Positions 29,788 to 39,519 of a stretch of 64,000 nucleotides of DNA are shown piece after piece; positions within the stretch are counted from its first letter, which is position 1, and each line of letters opens with the position of its first letter. Location of the stretch: contig NZ_SPMY01000011.1 of assembly GCF_012939955.1 (NCBI RefSeq), positions 81,136 to 145,135 on the forward strand, written 5' to 3'. A program made the position numbers and the translations under genes. The notes beneath the pieces are model-generated. The model had not been told where the DNA came from and searched no databases. It saw only the letters and a list, made by a program, of their open reading frames with translations. This DNA comes from Candidatus Accumulibacter phosphatis. GTDB lineage: Bacteria > Pseudomonadota > Gammaproteobacteria > Burkholderiales > Rhodocyclaceae.

Positions 29788-30819
29788 ATGCCGCGTACCA
29801 CCCTGCTGCGCAACTGGCTCGGCCAAGTCTTCGCGCCGGCTTTCCCCGGCTGGGATGTGCACCTCGAAGCGGCCTCGGCCGACGCCAGCTTTCGGCGTTA
29901 TTTCCGCGTTCTGCTTCCCGATCAAACGACGCGCATCGTCATGGACGCGCCCCCAGAGAAAGAAGACTGCCGCCCCTTTGTCCAGGTCGCCGCGCTGTTT
30001 CGCGAGGCCGACGTGCATCTGCCCGAGGTCCTCGCCAGCAATGTCGAACAAGGCTTTCTGCTGCTCTCCGACCTCGGCAGCACCACTTACCTGAGCGCCC
30101 TGCAGGATAGAAGCGTGGCGCCACGACTCTACGCCGATGCCAACCGGGCACTGCTCGCCATCCAGCTCGCCAGTCGCCCCGACGTCCTGCCGGCATACGA
30201 CCGCGGGCTCCTCAGCCGCGAGCTGGCTTTGTTTCCCGAGTGGTACCTGCGCCGCCACCTCGGAGTGAGCATCGACGAAGGCATGCAAGGCACTTTGCAA
30301 ACGGTGTGCGAAGCGATCCTGGTGAATAACCTGCAACAACCACAGGTATACGTCCATCGCGACTACCACTCGCGCAATCTGATGCTCGTCGGCGAGCCCA
30401 CGCCCGCTTTTCCGAGCAACCCCGGCATTATCGATTTCCAGGATGCGGTCTACGGGCCGCTGACCTACGATCTCGTCTCGCTTTATCGTGACGCCTACAT
30501 CGACTGGCCGGAAGATCAGGAGCTCGACTTCGTGATCCGCTACTGGGAAGGGGCGCGCCAGGCCGGACTGCCGGTACAGACCGATTTCCACGACTTTTAT
30601 CGCGACTATGAATGGATGGGCGCGCAACGCCAGCTCAAGGTGCTCGGCATCTTTGCCCGCCTCTGCCATCGCGACGGCAAGAGCGATTACCTGGCCGACA
30701 TGCCGCGCGTGCTGAGCTATCTGCGTCGTACCTGCGAGCGCTACAGCGAACTGCGGCCGCTCGCCCGCCTGCTCGACGTGCTCGAGAAGCGCCCGGTCAG
30801 CGTCGGCTACAGCTTCTGA
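29788..30819 (+). CDS. amgK: anomeric N-acetylmuramate/N-acetylglucosamine kinase
   Basis: This 343-residue aminoglycoside-phosphotransferase-fold kinase phosphorylates the C1 hydroxyl of MurNAc and GlcNAc in the cell-wall recycling bypass described in Pseudomonas. The Brenner motif VYVHRDYHSRNLML and the metal-binding IIDFQDAVYGPLTYDLVSL are intact. The assignment as AmgK rather than a generic phosphotransferase rests on its fusion-like coupling to murU: the murU ATG overlaps its TGA. An AAGGAGA site precedes the ATG at 29788. Confidence 0.9.
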   Translation: MPRTTLLRNWLGQVFAPAFPGWDVHLEAASADASFRRYFRVLLPDQTTRIVMDAPPEKEDCRPFVQVAALFREADVHLPEVLASNVEQGFLLLSDLGSTTYLSALQDRSVAPRLYADANRALLAIQLASRPDVLPAYDRGLLSRELALFPEWYLRRHLGVSIDEGMQGTLQTVCEAILVNNLQQPQVYVHRDYHSRNLMLVGEPTPAFPSNPGIIDFQDAVYGPLTYDLVSLYRDAYIDWPEDQELDFVIRYWEGARQAGLPVQTDFHDFYRDYEWMGAQRQLKVLGIFARLCHRDGKSDYLADMPRVLSYLRRTCERYSELRPLARLLDVLEKRPVSVGYSF

Positions 30820-31511
30820 TGAAGGCCATGATTCTCGCCGCCGGCCGCGGTGAACGCCTGCGGCCGCTCACCGACAGCACCCCCAAACCACTGCTAATGG
30901 CTGGCGGCAAAGCGCTGATCGTCTGGCATCTGCAAGGCCTGGCAAGAGCCGGCTGGCGTGAAGTGGTGATCAACCACGCCCATCTCGGCGAACAAATCGA
31001 GGCCGCACTGGGCGACGGCAGCGATTTCGGCCTGCGTATCGCTTACTCGCCCGAACCGGTCGGAGCGCTGGAAACCGCCGGTGGCATCGCCACGGCACTG
31101 CCACTGCTTGGCGAGGAAGCCTTTCTGGTGGTCAATGGTGACATCTGGTGCGACTGGGACTTTGCGCAGGCCAGGCGCATCGCCAGCGCAGTCGACCAGC
31201 GCCGCGCCCACCTGCTGCTGGTCGACAATCCAGCGCACCATCCCGGCGGCGACTTCTGCCTCGACGGCGAAGACCTGCGCACGGCAGTCGGAACGTGCGA
31301 CGGAGCGCTCACCTACGCCGGCATTGGCGTTTTCTGGCCCGATTTCTTTGCCTCTGTGGCGGCCGGCGTGAAGATGAAGCTGCGCCCCTTGCTTGACGCC
31401 GGTATTGCCGCAGGTACCGTCACTGGCCAACGCCATGAAGGCCGCTGGGTGGACGTTGGCACCAGCGAGCGCCTTGCCGAACTCGACCTGGAGCTGGCGC
31501 AAAACCGATGA
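30819..31511 (+). CDS. murU: N-acetylmuramate-1-phosphate uridylyltransferase
   Basis: This 230-residue nucleotidyltransferase has the signature MILAAGRGERLRPLTDSTPK and the metal Asp in VVNGDIWCD. With AmgK it makes UDP-MurNAc from recycled MurNAc, bypassing MurA/MurB and thus fosfomycin. The start is the ATG that overlaps the amgK stop; a longer upstream frame lies inside amgK. Its own stop overlaps pepP (ATGA). Confidence 0.92.
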   Translation: MKAMILAAGRGERLRPLTDSTPKPLLMAGGKALIVWHLQGLARAGWREVVINHAHLGEQIEAALGDGSDFGLRIAYSPEPVGALETAGGIATALPLLGEEAFLVVNGDIWCDWDFAQARRIASAVDQRRAHLLLVDNPAHHPGGDFCLDGEDLRTAVGTCDGALTYAGIGVFWPDFFASVAAGVKMKLRPLLDAGIAAGTVTGQRHEGRWVDVGTSERLAELDLELAQNR

Positions 31512-32815
31512 GCCACACAACCCACGCCAAACGTCGCCAACGCGTACTCGACAGCCTCGGTGACGGCGTCGCTGTCCTGGCCACGGCACCCGAGCGTCTG
31601 CGCAACCGCGACTCCCATTATCCCTACCGCTTCGACAGCTACTTCTGGTACCTGAGCGGCTTTGCCGAGCCCGATGCGGTGATGGTCCTGGTGGGCGGCG
31701 AGCGCGCGAAAGCGATTCTCTTCTGCCGCGAGAAAAATGAGGAACGCGAAACCTGGGACGGTTTCCGCTACGGACCTGACGCCGCCGCCGCGGCCTTCGG
31801 CTTTTGCGAAGCGCACCCGATCGGACTTCTTGACGACATGCTGCCCAAGCTGATCGCCAACCGCGCGGCCCTGTGGCACTCGCTGGGTCACGACAGCGAA
31901 TGGGACCGGCGCATCACCAGCGCGCTGAATACGGTTCGCACTCAGGGGCGCAGTGGCACGCGCGCGCCCGGAGAAATCCGCGACCTGCGCGGCTTGCTCG
32001 ACCAGATGCGACTGATCAAGGATGGGCACGAAATCGAGCTCATGCGCCGTGCCGCCGACATTGCTTCGGCCGGCCACAGCCGCGCCATGCGTGCCTGTCA
32101 ACCGGGCATGGCCGAGTACGAACTCGAAGCCGAATTGAGTTACGAATTTCGCCGCCGCGGTGCCGACGGCCACGCCTACACGCCGATCGTGGCCGGCGGC
32201 GCCAATGCCTGCATCCTGCACTACGTCGACAACAACAAACTGCTGGCCAGTCAATCGCTGGTCCTGATCGATGCCGGCTGCGAGGTCGCTGGCTACGCCT
32301 CGGACATCACCCGTACTTTTCCGGTAAGCGGACGCTTTAGCGCCGCCCAACGCGAGGTCTATGAAATCGTCCTCGCAGCGCAGCAGGCGGCGATTGCCGC
32401 GGTACGCCCGGGTGCCTCGTTCGCCGCCTATCACCAGGCAGCGCTGCGCGTCCTGTCACAGGGGCTGATCGATCTCAAGCTGCTCAGCGGCAGCGTGGAC
32501 GGCGCCATCGAGAGCGAAGCCTACAAGCCGTGGTACATGCACCGCACCGGCCACTGGCTCGGCCTGGACGTTCACGACGCCGGCGAATACAAGACTGGCA
32601 GCGCAGACGACGACTGGGTCAGGCTGCTTCCCGGCATGACCCTGACCGTCGAGCCGGGCCTCTACTTGCGGCCCGGCAGTGCCGTCCCGGAGCATCTGCA
32701 CGGCATTGGCGTGCGCATCGAGGACGACGTCCTGGTGACCAGCGACGGCTGCCTGACCTACACCAACGCGCCACGAACGATCGCCGAAATCGAGGAAGTG
32801 ATGCGCCATGAGTGA
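31508..32815 (+). CDS. pepP: Xaa-Pro aminopeptidase
   Basis: This 435-residue M24B metallopeptidase removes N-terminal residues before proline. After an N-terminal domain (DSYFWYLSGFAEPDA) comes the pita-bread fold with ligands in LIDAGCEVAGYASDITRTFP, then HRTGHWLGLDVHD, TVEPGLYL and GVRIEDDVLVT. All five metal ligands are visible. Its start overlaps murU and its end overlaps ubiH by 8 bases, so it is in the middle of a coupled four-gene operon. The pepP-ubiH pairing is common in gammaproteobacteria too. Confidence 0.94.
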   Translation: MSHTTHAKRRQRVLDSLGDGVAVLATAPERLRNRDSHYPYRFDSYFWYLSGFAEPDAVMVLVGGERAKAILFCREKNEERETWDGFRYGPDAAAAAFGFCEAHPIGLLDDMLPKLIANRAALWHSLGHDSEWDRRITSALNTVRTQGRSGTRAPGEIRDLRGLLDQMRLIKDGHEIELMRRAADIASAGHSRAMRACQPGMAEYELEAELSYEFRRRGADGHAYTPIVAGGANACILHYVDNNKLLASQSLVLIDAGCEVAGYASDITRTFPVSGRFSAAQREVYEIVLAAQQAAIAAVRPGASFAAYHQAALRVLSQGLIDLKLLSGSVDGAIESEAYKPWYMHRTGHWLGLDVHDAGEYKTGSADDDWVRLLPGMTLTVEPGLYLRPGSAVPEHLHGIGVRIEDDVLVTSDGCLTYTNAPRTIAEIEEVMRHE

Positions 32816-34031
32816 GCAGCTGAAGGATACCGAAAGCACCACCGGCGCCAGCGATGAGAGCAGCGTCGACGTCGCCATCATCGGTGCCGGGCCGGTCGGC
32901 ATGGCGCTCGCCCTGGCGCTGGCGGCGGGGCCGCAGCGCGTACTGCTGCTCGACAGCCGCGCGCGTGCTGCCTGGTCCGGCGATCCGCGCGCCTTGGCGC
33001 TGGCGCATGGCAGCCGCCAGCTCCTCGAACACCTCGGCGCCTGGAACACCGCTGCGGCGACGGCAATCGAGAGCATCCACGTTTCGCAGCGCGGTGGCTT
33101 CGGCCGCACGCTGATCGACGCCAGGGAATATGGGATTGCCGCACTCGGCTACGTGATGCGCTACCGCGATCTCGCGGCCACCCTCGATGCGAGCATCGAT
33201 GCGCACAGCACGGCAACTCAGCGCCTGTACAGCCGTACCGTGCTGGGCATCACCACCGACAGCGAGGCTGCCGAGATTACTCTGGCCGAGCCAGCCGCAG
33301 CAGCCGGCAACACCGCCGCACCACGCCGTATCCGGGCCAGACTCGTCGTCCATGCCGAAGGCACTCCCGCCAGTGACCCCGCGGTGCGCGTGTACGATTA
33401 TCGGCAGCACGCCATCGTCGCCGAGGTTCGCCCCGTTCCTGGCCACCAGCATCGGGCATGGGAACGCTTCACTCCCAACGGTCCGCTGGCGCTGCTGCCG
33501 CTGGCCGAGGACTACTCGCTGGTGTTTACCGTAGCGCCGGAAGAAGCCGCTCGCTTGCTCGACCTCGACGAGGAGGCTTTCCTCGCCGCCTTGCGTGCAC
33601 AGTTCGGCAGCCGCCTCGATTTTGTCGCCAGCAGCCCGCGCGCCAGCTTTCCTCTTGCGCTGCGCGTCCGCGAGCAGCTGGTCGACCCACGCCAGGTATG
33701 GATCGGCAACGCCGCACAAAGCCTGCACCCGGTCTCCGGCCAAGGCTTCAATCTCGGCTTGCGCGACGCCTGGGCGCTCGCCGCCGCGCTGCTTGCCAAC
33801 GCCAGCGGCGACGCGGGTGATGCCGCCACCCTGGACAGCTACGCGCGCGCGCGCCGCCTTGACCGCAAGGGCAGTATCGCTTTCACCGACGGCATCGTGC
33901 GCGTCTTTGGCAATGACCTGGCACCGCTACGCATCGCTCGTGGCCTCGGACTGCTGGCGCTCGACGTCTTGCCACCTCTACGCCACTTCGTTGCCAGGCG
34001 AATGATCTGGGGCGCCCGCGCCTGGCCCTAG
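32808..34031 (+). CDS. ubiH: UbiH/VisC-family FAD-dependent ubiquinone hydroxylase
   Basis: This 407-residue flavoprotein monooxygenase has a dinucleotide motif DVAIIGAGPVGMALALALA near the N-terminus and the family GNAAQSLHPVSGQGFNLGLR segment binding FAD in the C-terminal half. Enzymes of this family hydroxylate the ring in aerobic ubiquinone synthesis. Whether it acts at the UbiH, UbiI or UbiF position cannot be decided from sequence alone; the pepP neighbour favours UbiH. It overlaps pepP by 8 bases. Confidence 0.88.
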   Translation: MSEQLKDTESTTGASDESSVDVAIIGAGPVGMALALALAAGPQRVLLLDSRARAAWSGDPRALALAHGSRQLLEHLGAWNTAAATAIESIHVSQRGGFGRTLIDAREYGIAALGYVMRYRDLAATLDASIDAHSTATQRLYSRTVLGITTDSEAAEITLAEPAAAAGNTAAPRRIRARLVVHAEGTPASDPAVRVYDYRQHAIVAEVRPVPGHQHRAWERFTPNGPLALLPLAEDYSLVFTVAPEEAARLLDLDEEAFLAALRAQFGSRLDFVASSPRASFPLALRVREQLVDPRQVWIGNAAQSLHPVSGQGFNLGLRDAWALAAALLANASGDAGDAATLDSYARARRLDRKGSIAFTDGIVRVFGNDLAPLRIARGLGLLALDVLPPLRHFVARRMIWGARAWP

Positions 34032-34180
34032 ACCATCCCCGGAGAACTAGTAGCGCCGACTGAGCGCTCGCGCCAGCCACCGCAGGCAAGGAAAATCTCG
34101 TCGCTTCAGTTCGCTTTTGCGGGTGATTCCGCTAGACTTCGTCGCTTCCCCAGTCCCTGCCAAAGCGCCCTGACGATCCC

Positions 34181-35077
34181 ATGCCGCAAAACAACATTAC
34201 CCCACCGCTGATAGAGTTCAAGGGAAGCACCCTGCCGGTCGTCACGGTCAGCCTGCGATCCCTGCAACTGGGCGAACTCGGCGAAGCAGCCAACGCCCTG
34301 TTCGGTGACGATCCGTTTTTCGATGGCGAGGCGGCGGTGCTCGACTTGTCACAGGCTGGCGCGGTGTCGTCGGCGAAATGGCAGTTTTTGAAAGAGCTTT
34401 TCCGAGCCCACGGGCTGAATGTGATGGGTGTACGGGGCGGCAGCGACGAGCTTCGCCAGAGTGCCCGCACTGCCGGCCTGCCGACCTACGCGGCGGTCGA
34501 CCGTTCGGCACGCGCACTGCCGCCAGCTGATGAGGAGCGTTCAGGGCCCGCGCCAACCGGCGCGCCGGCAATGGCGGCAGCAGCGCCGCCGCCAGCGCCT
34601 CCGGCAGCGAAACCCGAGCCCACTGCCAGTACGCTTGCAAGCACCAAGTCGGCGACACTGTTCCTCACCCGGCCCTTGCGTTCCGGGCAACAGATCTATG
34701 CTCGTGGTGGCGACCTGGTCGTTCTCGCCGCGATCAACTCTGGTGCCGAAGTGATCGCCGACGGCCACATCCACATCTACGCCCCCTTGCACGGTCGCGC
34801 GCTGGCAGGCGCCAGCGGCGACACCGAGGCGCGCATTTTCAGCACCCGTTTCGATGCTCAACTGGTCTCGATTGCGGGCCTCTACCGGACTTTCGACAGC
34901 GGCGTTCCGGCCGACCTGGCAGGCCAGACGGTACAGGTCAGGCTCACTGAAAAAAACTGGCGACAGCTTAGGGAAACTCATCGTCGAGCCGATCTAGACG
35001 GATTAACAACGATGCAGGCACTGGCAATAGCATTGCAACGACGGCGCCAGTCAACAGAACTCCCATTCTGCGGGTAG
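34181..35077 (+). CDS. minC: septum site-determining protein MinC
   Basis: This 298-residue inhibitor of FtsZ assembly has an N-terminal MinC_N domain (IEFKGSTLPVVTVSL to ~110) and an Ala/Pro-rich linker (~120-155). The C-terminal beta-helix has the MinD-binding segment LRSGQQIYARGGDLVVL and HIYAPLHGRALAGA. It opens minCDE. The ~150-base spacer before it holds its promoter. Its stop codon is part of a possible -10 box for minD. Confidence 0.95.
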   Translation: MPQNNITPPLIEFKGSTLPVVTVSLRSLQLGELGEAANALFGDDPFFDGEAAVLDLSQAGAVSSAKWQFLKELFRAHGLNVMGVRGGSDELRQSARTAGLPTYAAVDRSARALPPADEERSGPAPTGAPAMAAAAPPPAPPAAKPEPTASTLASTKSATLFLTRPLRSGQQIYARGGDLVVLAAINSGAEVIADGHIHIYAPLHGRALAGASGDTEARIFSTRFDAQLVSIAGLYRTFDSGVPADLAGQTVQVRLTEKNWRQLRETHRRADLDGLTTMQALAIALQRRRQSTELPFCG

Positions 35078-35080
35078 AAT
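35075..35080 (+). promoter_or_regulatory. possible -10 box for minD overlapping the minC stop
   Basis: TAGAAT begins with the minC stop codon TAG and is followed by CCC. It lies 29 bases before the minD GTG start. No convincing -35, so confidence is low. Confidence 0.35.
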
Positions 35081-35108
35081 CCCAGCTTTAACCTGCGGGG
35101 AAAGATCT

Positions 35109-35930
35109 GTGACACGTATCGTCGTCGTAACGTCCGGCAAGGGTGGGGTCGGCAAGACCACCACCAGCGCCAGCTTCGCATCAGGCCTCGCTCTGCGTGG
35201 TTACAAAACTGCGGTCATTGATTTTGACGTCGGCTTGCGCAACCTCGACCTGATCATGGGCTGCGAGCGCCGTGTGGTCTATGACCTGGTCAACGTCCTC
35301 AACGGCGAGGCAACGCTCACTCAGGCGCTGATCAAGGACAAGCATTGCGAGAACGGCAATCTCTTCGTCTTGCCAGCTTCACAGACTCGCGACAAGGACG
35401 CGCTCAGCGAAGAAGGAGTGGAGAAAGTTCTCAAGGAACTCGAACACATGGCCTTCGATTACGTCATCTGCGATTCACCGGCGGGCATCGAGCGCGGCGC
35501 AGTTCTGGCCCTGACCTTTGCCGACGAGGCGCTGGTGGTCAGCAATCCCGAGGTGTCCTCGGTACGCGACTCAGATCGTATCCTGGGCATCATCCAGGCC
35601 AAGTCACGCCGCGCCCTGAGCGGCGGCGAGCCGGTCAAGGAGCATCTGCTGATTACGCGCTATTCGCCCAAGCGCGTCGAGGACGGGGAAATGCTCTCGT
35701 ACAAGGACGTGCAGGAGATTCTGCGCGTGCCGATCATCGGCGTCATTCCCGAGTCCGAGGTGGTACTGCAATCGTCAAACGCTGGCTCACCGGCGATCCA
35801 CCTTGCCGGTAGCGACGTTGCCGGCGCTTACCTTGACGTGGTTGGCCGTTTCCTCGGCGAAACCATCCCGCTACGTTACGTCGACTACGAGAAGCCCGGC
35901 CTGTTCAAGCGATTCTTCGGGGGGAAATAA
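35109..35930 (+). CDS. minD: septum site-determining ATPase MinD
   Basis: This 273-residue ParA/MinD-type ATPase has the deviant Walker [10 protein letters not shown] at 10-18 and a C-terminal amphipathic membrane-targeting helix ([10 protein letters not shown]). It recruits MinC to the membrane and oscillates with MinE so that division occurs at midcell. It starts with GTG after GGGGAAAG. minE begins 2 bases after its stop. Confidence 0.97.
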   Translation: MTRIVVVTSGKGGVGKTTTSASFASGLALRGYKTAVIDFDVGLRNLDLIMGCERRVVYDLVNVLNGEATLTQALIKDKHCENGNLFVLPASQTRDKDALSEEGVEKVLKELEHMAFDYVICDSPAGIERGAVLALTFADEALVVSNPEVSSVRDSDRILGIIQAKSRRALSGGEPVKEHLLITRYSPKRVEDGEMLSYKDVQEILRVPIIGVIPESEVVLQSSNAGSPAIHLAGSDVAGAYLDVVGRFLGETIPLRYVDYEKPGLFKRFFGGK

Positions 35931-35932
35931 GG

Positions 35933-36202
35933 ATGTCCCTGTTCTCCCTGATCTTCGGCGGCAGCAAGCCCAGGACGGCGTCCATTGCCAAGGAACGCCT
36001 GCAACTGATCATTGCCCACGAACGCAACGGCAGCAACAACACGCCGGACTTCCTGCCAGCCTTGCAGCAGGAATTGATGGCCGTGATTTCCAAGTACATC
36101 TCGGTCAACCCCGACGACATCAAGGTGTCAATCGAGAAGCAGGGAAACATGGAAGTTCTCGAGGTGAACATCGTCATGCCGGACACCGCCAGCAAGACCT
36201 AG
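35933..36202 (+). CDS. minE: cell division topological specificity factor MinE
   Basis: This 89-residue protein has the normal length for MinE. The N-terminal amphipathic LFSLIFGG and the [12 protein letters not shown] helix that contacts MinD are followed by the C-terminal topological-specificity domain ([20 protein letters not shown]). It stimulates MinD ATPase activity. Last gene of minCDE. Confidence 0.96.
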   Translation: MSLFSLIFGGSKPRTASIAKERLQLIIAHERNGSNNTPDFLPALQQELMAVISKYISVNPDDIKVSIEKQGNMEVLEVNIVMPDTASKT

Positions 36203-36269
36203 GTTGAGGCTCAACGGCCAAGCTGGGCGCCACGGCGCCAGAATGAGAGCCGGAGGCTGCCGCCTCGCA

Positions 36270-36283
36270 CCCCGAAAACGGGG
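36270..36283 (+). terminator. hairpin after minE, possible terminator
   Basis: CCCCG-AAAA-CGGGG lies 67 bases past the minE stop. No T-run follows, so it may be only a weak or factor-dependent terminator. Confidence 0.3.
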
Positions 36284-36406
36284 CTTGACTACCTTGCCTG
36301 AGAGTGCCGCTTGGTGATTGGTCTGCGGGCCACGCGATATCGGGAAACCCGACTGATGAATCTCGTCGGCAGGCAAGATCGTCTGTTTTTCGGGCGCCAA
36401 TCGCGG

Positions 36407-36412
36407 TAGAAT
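36407..36412 (+). promoter_or_regulatory. possible -10 box for dusB-fis
   Basis: TAGAAT lies 35 bases before the dusB ATG in the minE-dusB spacer. The -35 region (TGTTTT) is weak. Confidence 0.35.
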
Positions 36413-36447
36413 TCCGATCTTGCCTTGCGCCCCGGCACCTCACCGCC

Positions 36448-37500
36448 ATGGAATTCCTCGGATTTACGCTTCGCAACAACCTGTTTGTCGCGCCGATGGC
36501 AGGTGTGACCGATCGACCTTTCCGGCAACTTTGCAAGAGCCTGGGCGCCGGCCTCGCGGTCTCCGAGATGGTGACCTCGAACTCGCTGCTCTACGGTAGC
36601 GCGAAGACTCGCCGGCGCGCCAATCATGAAGGCGAAGTGGCCCCGATCTCGGTGCAGATCGCTGGCGCCGACCCCGCAATGATGGCAGCTGCCGCACGCT
36701 ACAACGTCGATCGCGGAGCACAGATCGTCGACATCAACATGGGCTGCCCAGCCAAGAAGATCTGCAACGTCATGGCCGGCTCGGCCCTGCTCCGCGACGA
36801 GCCGCTGGTGGGAAAGATCCTCGCGGCGGTGGTCAATGCGGTCCCGCAGACGCCAGTGACCCTGAAGATCCGAACCGGCTGGGACACCAGCAACCGCAAC
36901 GCCCTGAGCATTCTGAAGATCGCCGAGCAGTCGGGTATCCGGGCACTGGCGATGCACGGGCGGACACGCGCCTGTGGCTACAGCGGACACGCCGAGTACG
37001 ACACCATCCGCGCGGTGAAGGCCGCGGCCCGCATTCCGCTGATCGCCAACGGCGATATCGTCTCACCGGAAACGGCAAAGTTCGTTCTCGACAGCACCGG
37101 TGCCGACGCTCTGATGATCGGCCGTGCGGCCCAGGGCCGCCCCTGGCTGTTCCGTGAGATCGAGCATTTCCTGAAAACCGGCACACATCTGCTGCCGCCC
37201 CGAGTCACGGAAATTCATCGCATTCTGCTTGCCCACCTGGAAGACCTTTATCTCTTTTATGGCACAGAGACCGGCGTGCGCATCGCGCGCAAGCATATCT
37301 CCTGGTACACCAAGGGTCTGGTCGGATCGGCCGCATTCCGCCACATGATGAACCAATTGCCGACCATCGCCCTGCAGCGGCAAGCGGTCAACGACTTTTT
37401 CCTGACGCTCGCCGAGCATCACGAGCACCTGCCCTACGTCAATAGCGATCCGGCCGCGCCGGTGCTAAGCAACGCCCATTGTGAGGATCTCGCCGCATGA
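36448..37500 (+). CDS. dusB: tRNA-dihydrouridine synthase B
   Basis: This 350-residue flavoenzyme reduces uridines in the tRNA D-loop. The N-terminal LFVAPMAGVTDRPFR, the catalytic Cys in VDINMGCPAKKICN, HGRTRACGYSG and the FMN-binding ANGDI...IGRAAQGRPW segments are intact. I chose ATG 36448 because the family begins a few residues before the FMN barrel; upstream frame extension is unrelated. Its stop overlaps the fis start, giving the widely conserved dusB-fis operon. Confidence 0.94.
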   Translation: MEFLGFTLRNNLFVAPMAGVTDRPFRQLCKSLGAGLAVSEMVTSNSLLYGSAKTRRRANHEGEVAPISVQIAGADPAMMAAAARYNVDRGAQIVDINMGCPAKKICNVMAGSALLRDEPLVGKILAAVVNAVPQTPVTLKIRTGWDTSNRNALSILKIAEQSGIRALAMHGRTRACGYSGHAEYDTIRAVKAAARIPLIANGDIVSPETAKFVLDSTGADALMIGRAAQGRPWLFREIEHFLKTGTHLLPPRVTEIHRILLAHLEDLYLFYGTETGVRIARKHISWYTKGLVGSAAFRHMMNQLPTIALQRQAVNDFFLTLAEHHEHLPYVNSDPAAPVLSNAHCEDLAA

Positions 37501-37748
37501 AGCGACATCACGACGAGGAAGAAGATATTGCCAGTTTCGTCCGCAAGGCACTGGAAAGCTATTTCCTGCACCTTGACGGCGAAAAGCCGGCGCCGGTTTA
37601 CGAGATGGTGATCAAAAGCGTCGAACGCCCGATGCTCGAAGTCGTTCTCAAGCAGGCCGGCGGCAACCAGACTTTCGCTGCCGAGATACTCGGAATCAAC
37701 CGCAACACGCTGCGCAAGAAGCTGGTCGATCACCGGCTAATCGCCTGA
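37497..37748 (+). CDS. fis: DNA-binding protein Fis
   Basis: This 83-residue nucleoid protein has an N-terminal variable arm and helix A/B ([16 protein letters not shown]), followed by the C-terminal [25 protein letters not shown]. It bends DNA and regulates rRNA and recombination. It is shorter than E. coli Fis (98), as is usual in betaproteobacteria. Its ATG overlaps the dusB TGA. Confidence 0.93.
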   Translation: MKRHHDEEEDIASFVRKALESYFLHLDGEKPAPVYEMVIKSVERPMLEVVLKQAGGNQTFAAEILGINRNTLRKKLVDHRLIA

Positions 37749-37812
37749 ACGATCATCGCCTGAACGGCCTTCTTGCTCCAATCCTCCTTCCCCTGCCGCA
37801 AACCTGCCCACC

Positions 37813-39378
37813 ATGAAAATACGTCAAGCCCTGATCAGCCTCTCCAACAAGAATCATGCTCTCGAATTTGCCCAGGGCCTGGTCGCCCACGGTGTCAAAC
37901 TGCTATCGACCGGCGGCACGGCAAAAATCCTGCGTGATGCCGGGCTGGAGGTGACCGAGGTCGGTGATTACACGGGCTTTCCGGAAATGCTCGACGGCCG
38001 CGTAAAGACACTGCATCCGAAGGTGCACGGCGGCATCCTGGCCCGCCGCGATCTGCCAGAACACCTGACGACCATTGCGCAACATGGCATTCCGACCATC
38101 GATCTGGTTTGCGTCAATCTCTATCCTTTCCGGGAAACGATTGCCAAACCCGAGGTGACGCTCGCCGAGGCAATCGAGAACATCGACATCGGCGGCCCGG
38201 CAATGCTGCGTTCAGCGGCCAAGAACTACACCGGCGTAGCCGTGGTCACCGATCCTGACGACTACCCGGCGCTGCTCTCGGAAATGGCGGCCAACGAAGG
38301 CGGTCTGACGGCGGCCACGCGCTTCGCCCTGGCCAAGAAGGCCTTCGTACACACCGCGCGCTACGACGCGGCAATCGCCAATTGGCTGACTTCTCTCGAC
38401 GAAAACGAGCAGGTACAAGCCTTTCCCGAGCGCCTGCAACTCGCCTTTGATCGCGGCGAAACGCTGCGTTACGGCGAGAACCCACACCAGCAGGCCGCTT
38501 TCTACCGTGATCCAGAACCAGTTTCCGGTTCGATCGCCAACTACCAGCAGCTGCAGGGCAAGGAGCTCTCGTACAACAACATCGCCGACGCCGATGCCGC
38601 CTGGGAGTGCGTCAAGAGCTTCGCGACCCCGGCCTGCGTGATTATCAAGCACGCCAATCCCTGCGGCGTCGCGGTCAGCACCGATCTGCTGTCGGCTTAC
38701 GAAAAAGCTTTCCAGACCGACTCGACGTCGGCTTTTGGCGGCATCATCGCTTTCAACGGCACGGTCGACACCGACGTCATCCTGGCCATGAACTCGCGCA
38801 AGCACTTCGTCGAGGTCCTGCTCGCTCCCGCGTTCACGGCTGCGGCCCGGGAACTGCTGTCCGGAAAGCAGAACCTGCGCGTCCTGGAGTTGCCACTGGC
38901 CAGGGTCTACCACGGCTTCGAGATGAAGCGCATCGGCGGCGGCCTGCTGCTACAGACGCCCGACAAGTTCAACGTTCAGGCGTCCGACCTCAAAGTCGTC
39001 AGCACCCTGGCGCCGAGCGAGTCGCAAATTGAAGACCTGCTTTTTTCCTATCGCGTCGCCAAATTCGTCAAGTCCAATGCCATCGTCTTCTGTGGCCATG
39101 GCATGACCCTGGGCGTTGGTGCCGGCCAGATGAGCCGCGTCGACTCGACCCGAATTGCCGTAAGCAAGGCGCAGAGCGCCGGCCTCGATCTGGCCGGCTC
39201 GGTGGTCGCTTCGGACGCTTTCTTCCCGTTCCGCGACGGTATCGACGTTCTCGCGGCCGCCGGTGCCAAGGCGGTCATTCAGCCCGGGGGATCGATGCGC
39301 GACGAGGAGGTGATTGCCGCCGCCAACGAGCATGGACTGACAATGGTGTTCACCGGCGCCCGCCACTTCCGGCACTGA
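37813..39378 (+). CDS. purH: bifunctional AICAR transformylase/IMP cyclohydrolase
   Basis: This 521-residue enzyme performs the last two steps of IMP synthesis. The N-terminal MGS-like cyclohydrolase domain ([32 protein letters not shown]) is followed by the transformylase with [12 protein letters not shown], the catalytic Lys-His in [11 protein letters not shown], and [15 protein letters not shown]. The start at 37813 is the family start. fis is 64 bases upstream; purD follows after about 140 bases. Confidence 0.97.
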   Translation: MKIRQALISLSNKNHALEFAQGLVAHGVKLLSTGGTAKILRDAGLEVTEVGDYTGFPEMLDGRVKTLHPKVHGGILARRDLPEHLTTIAQHGIPTIDLVCVNLYPFRETIAKPEVTLAEAIENIDIGGPAMLRSAAKNYTGVAVVTDPDDYPALLSEMAANEGGLTAATRFALAKKAFVHTARYDAAIANWLTSLDENEQVQAFPERLQLAFDRGETLRYGENPHQQAAFYRDPEPVSGSIANYQQLQGKELSYNNIADADAAWECVKSFATPACVIIKHANPCGVAVSTDLLSAYEKAFQTDSTSAFGGIIAFNGTVDTDVILAMNSRKHFVEVLLAPAFTAAARELLSGKQNLRVLELPLARVYHGFEMKRIGGGLLLQTPDKFNVQASDLKVVSTLAPSESQIEDLLFSYRVAKFVKSNAIVFCGHGMTLGVGAGQMSRVDSTRIAVSKAQSAGLDLAGSVVASDAFFPFRDGIDVLAAAGAKAVIQPGGSMRDEEVIAAANEHGLTMVFTGARHFRH

Positions 39379-39519
39379 GCAAATTTCAACGAAGGCGGCG
39401 GCAGTGAAGGGTATGCCAGGCTCTTTTGAGCCAACCTGGATATCCGAAGCCAGATGGCAATCGTCCTGCTGCGGACCAGCAGCAGGCCGCCATGACCACT
39501 CTGAGGGGAGAGGATTTTT

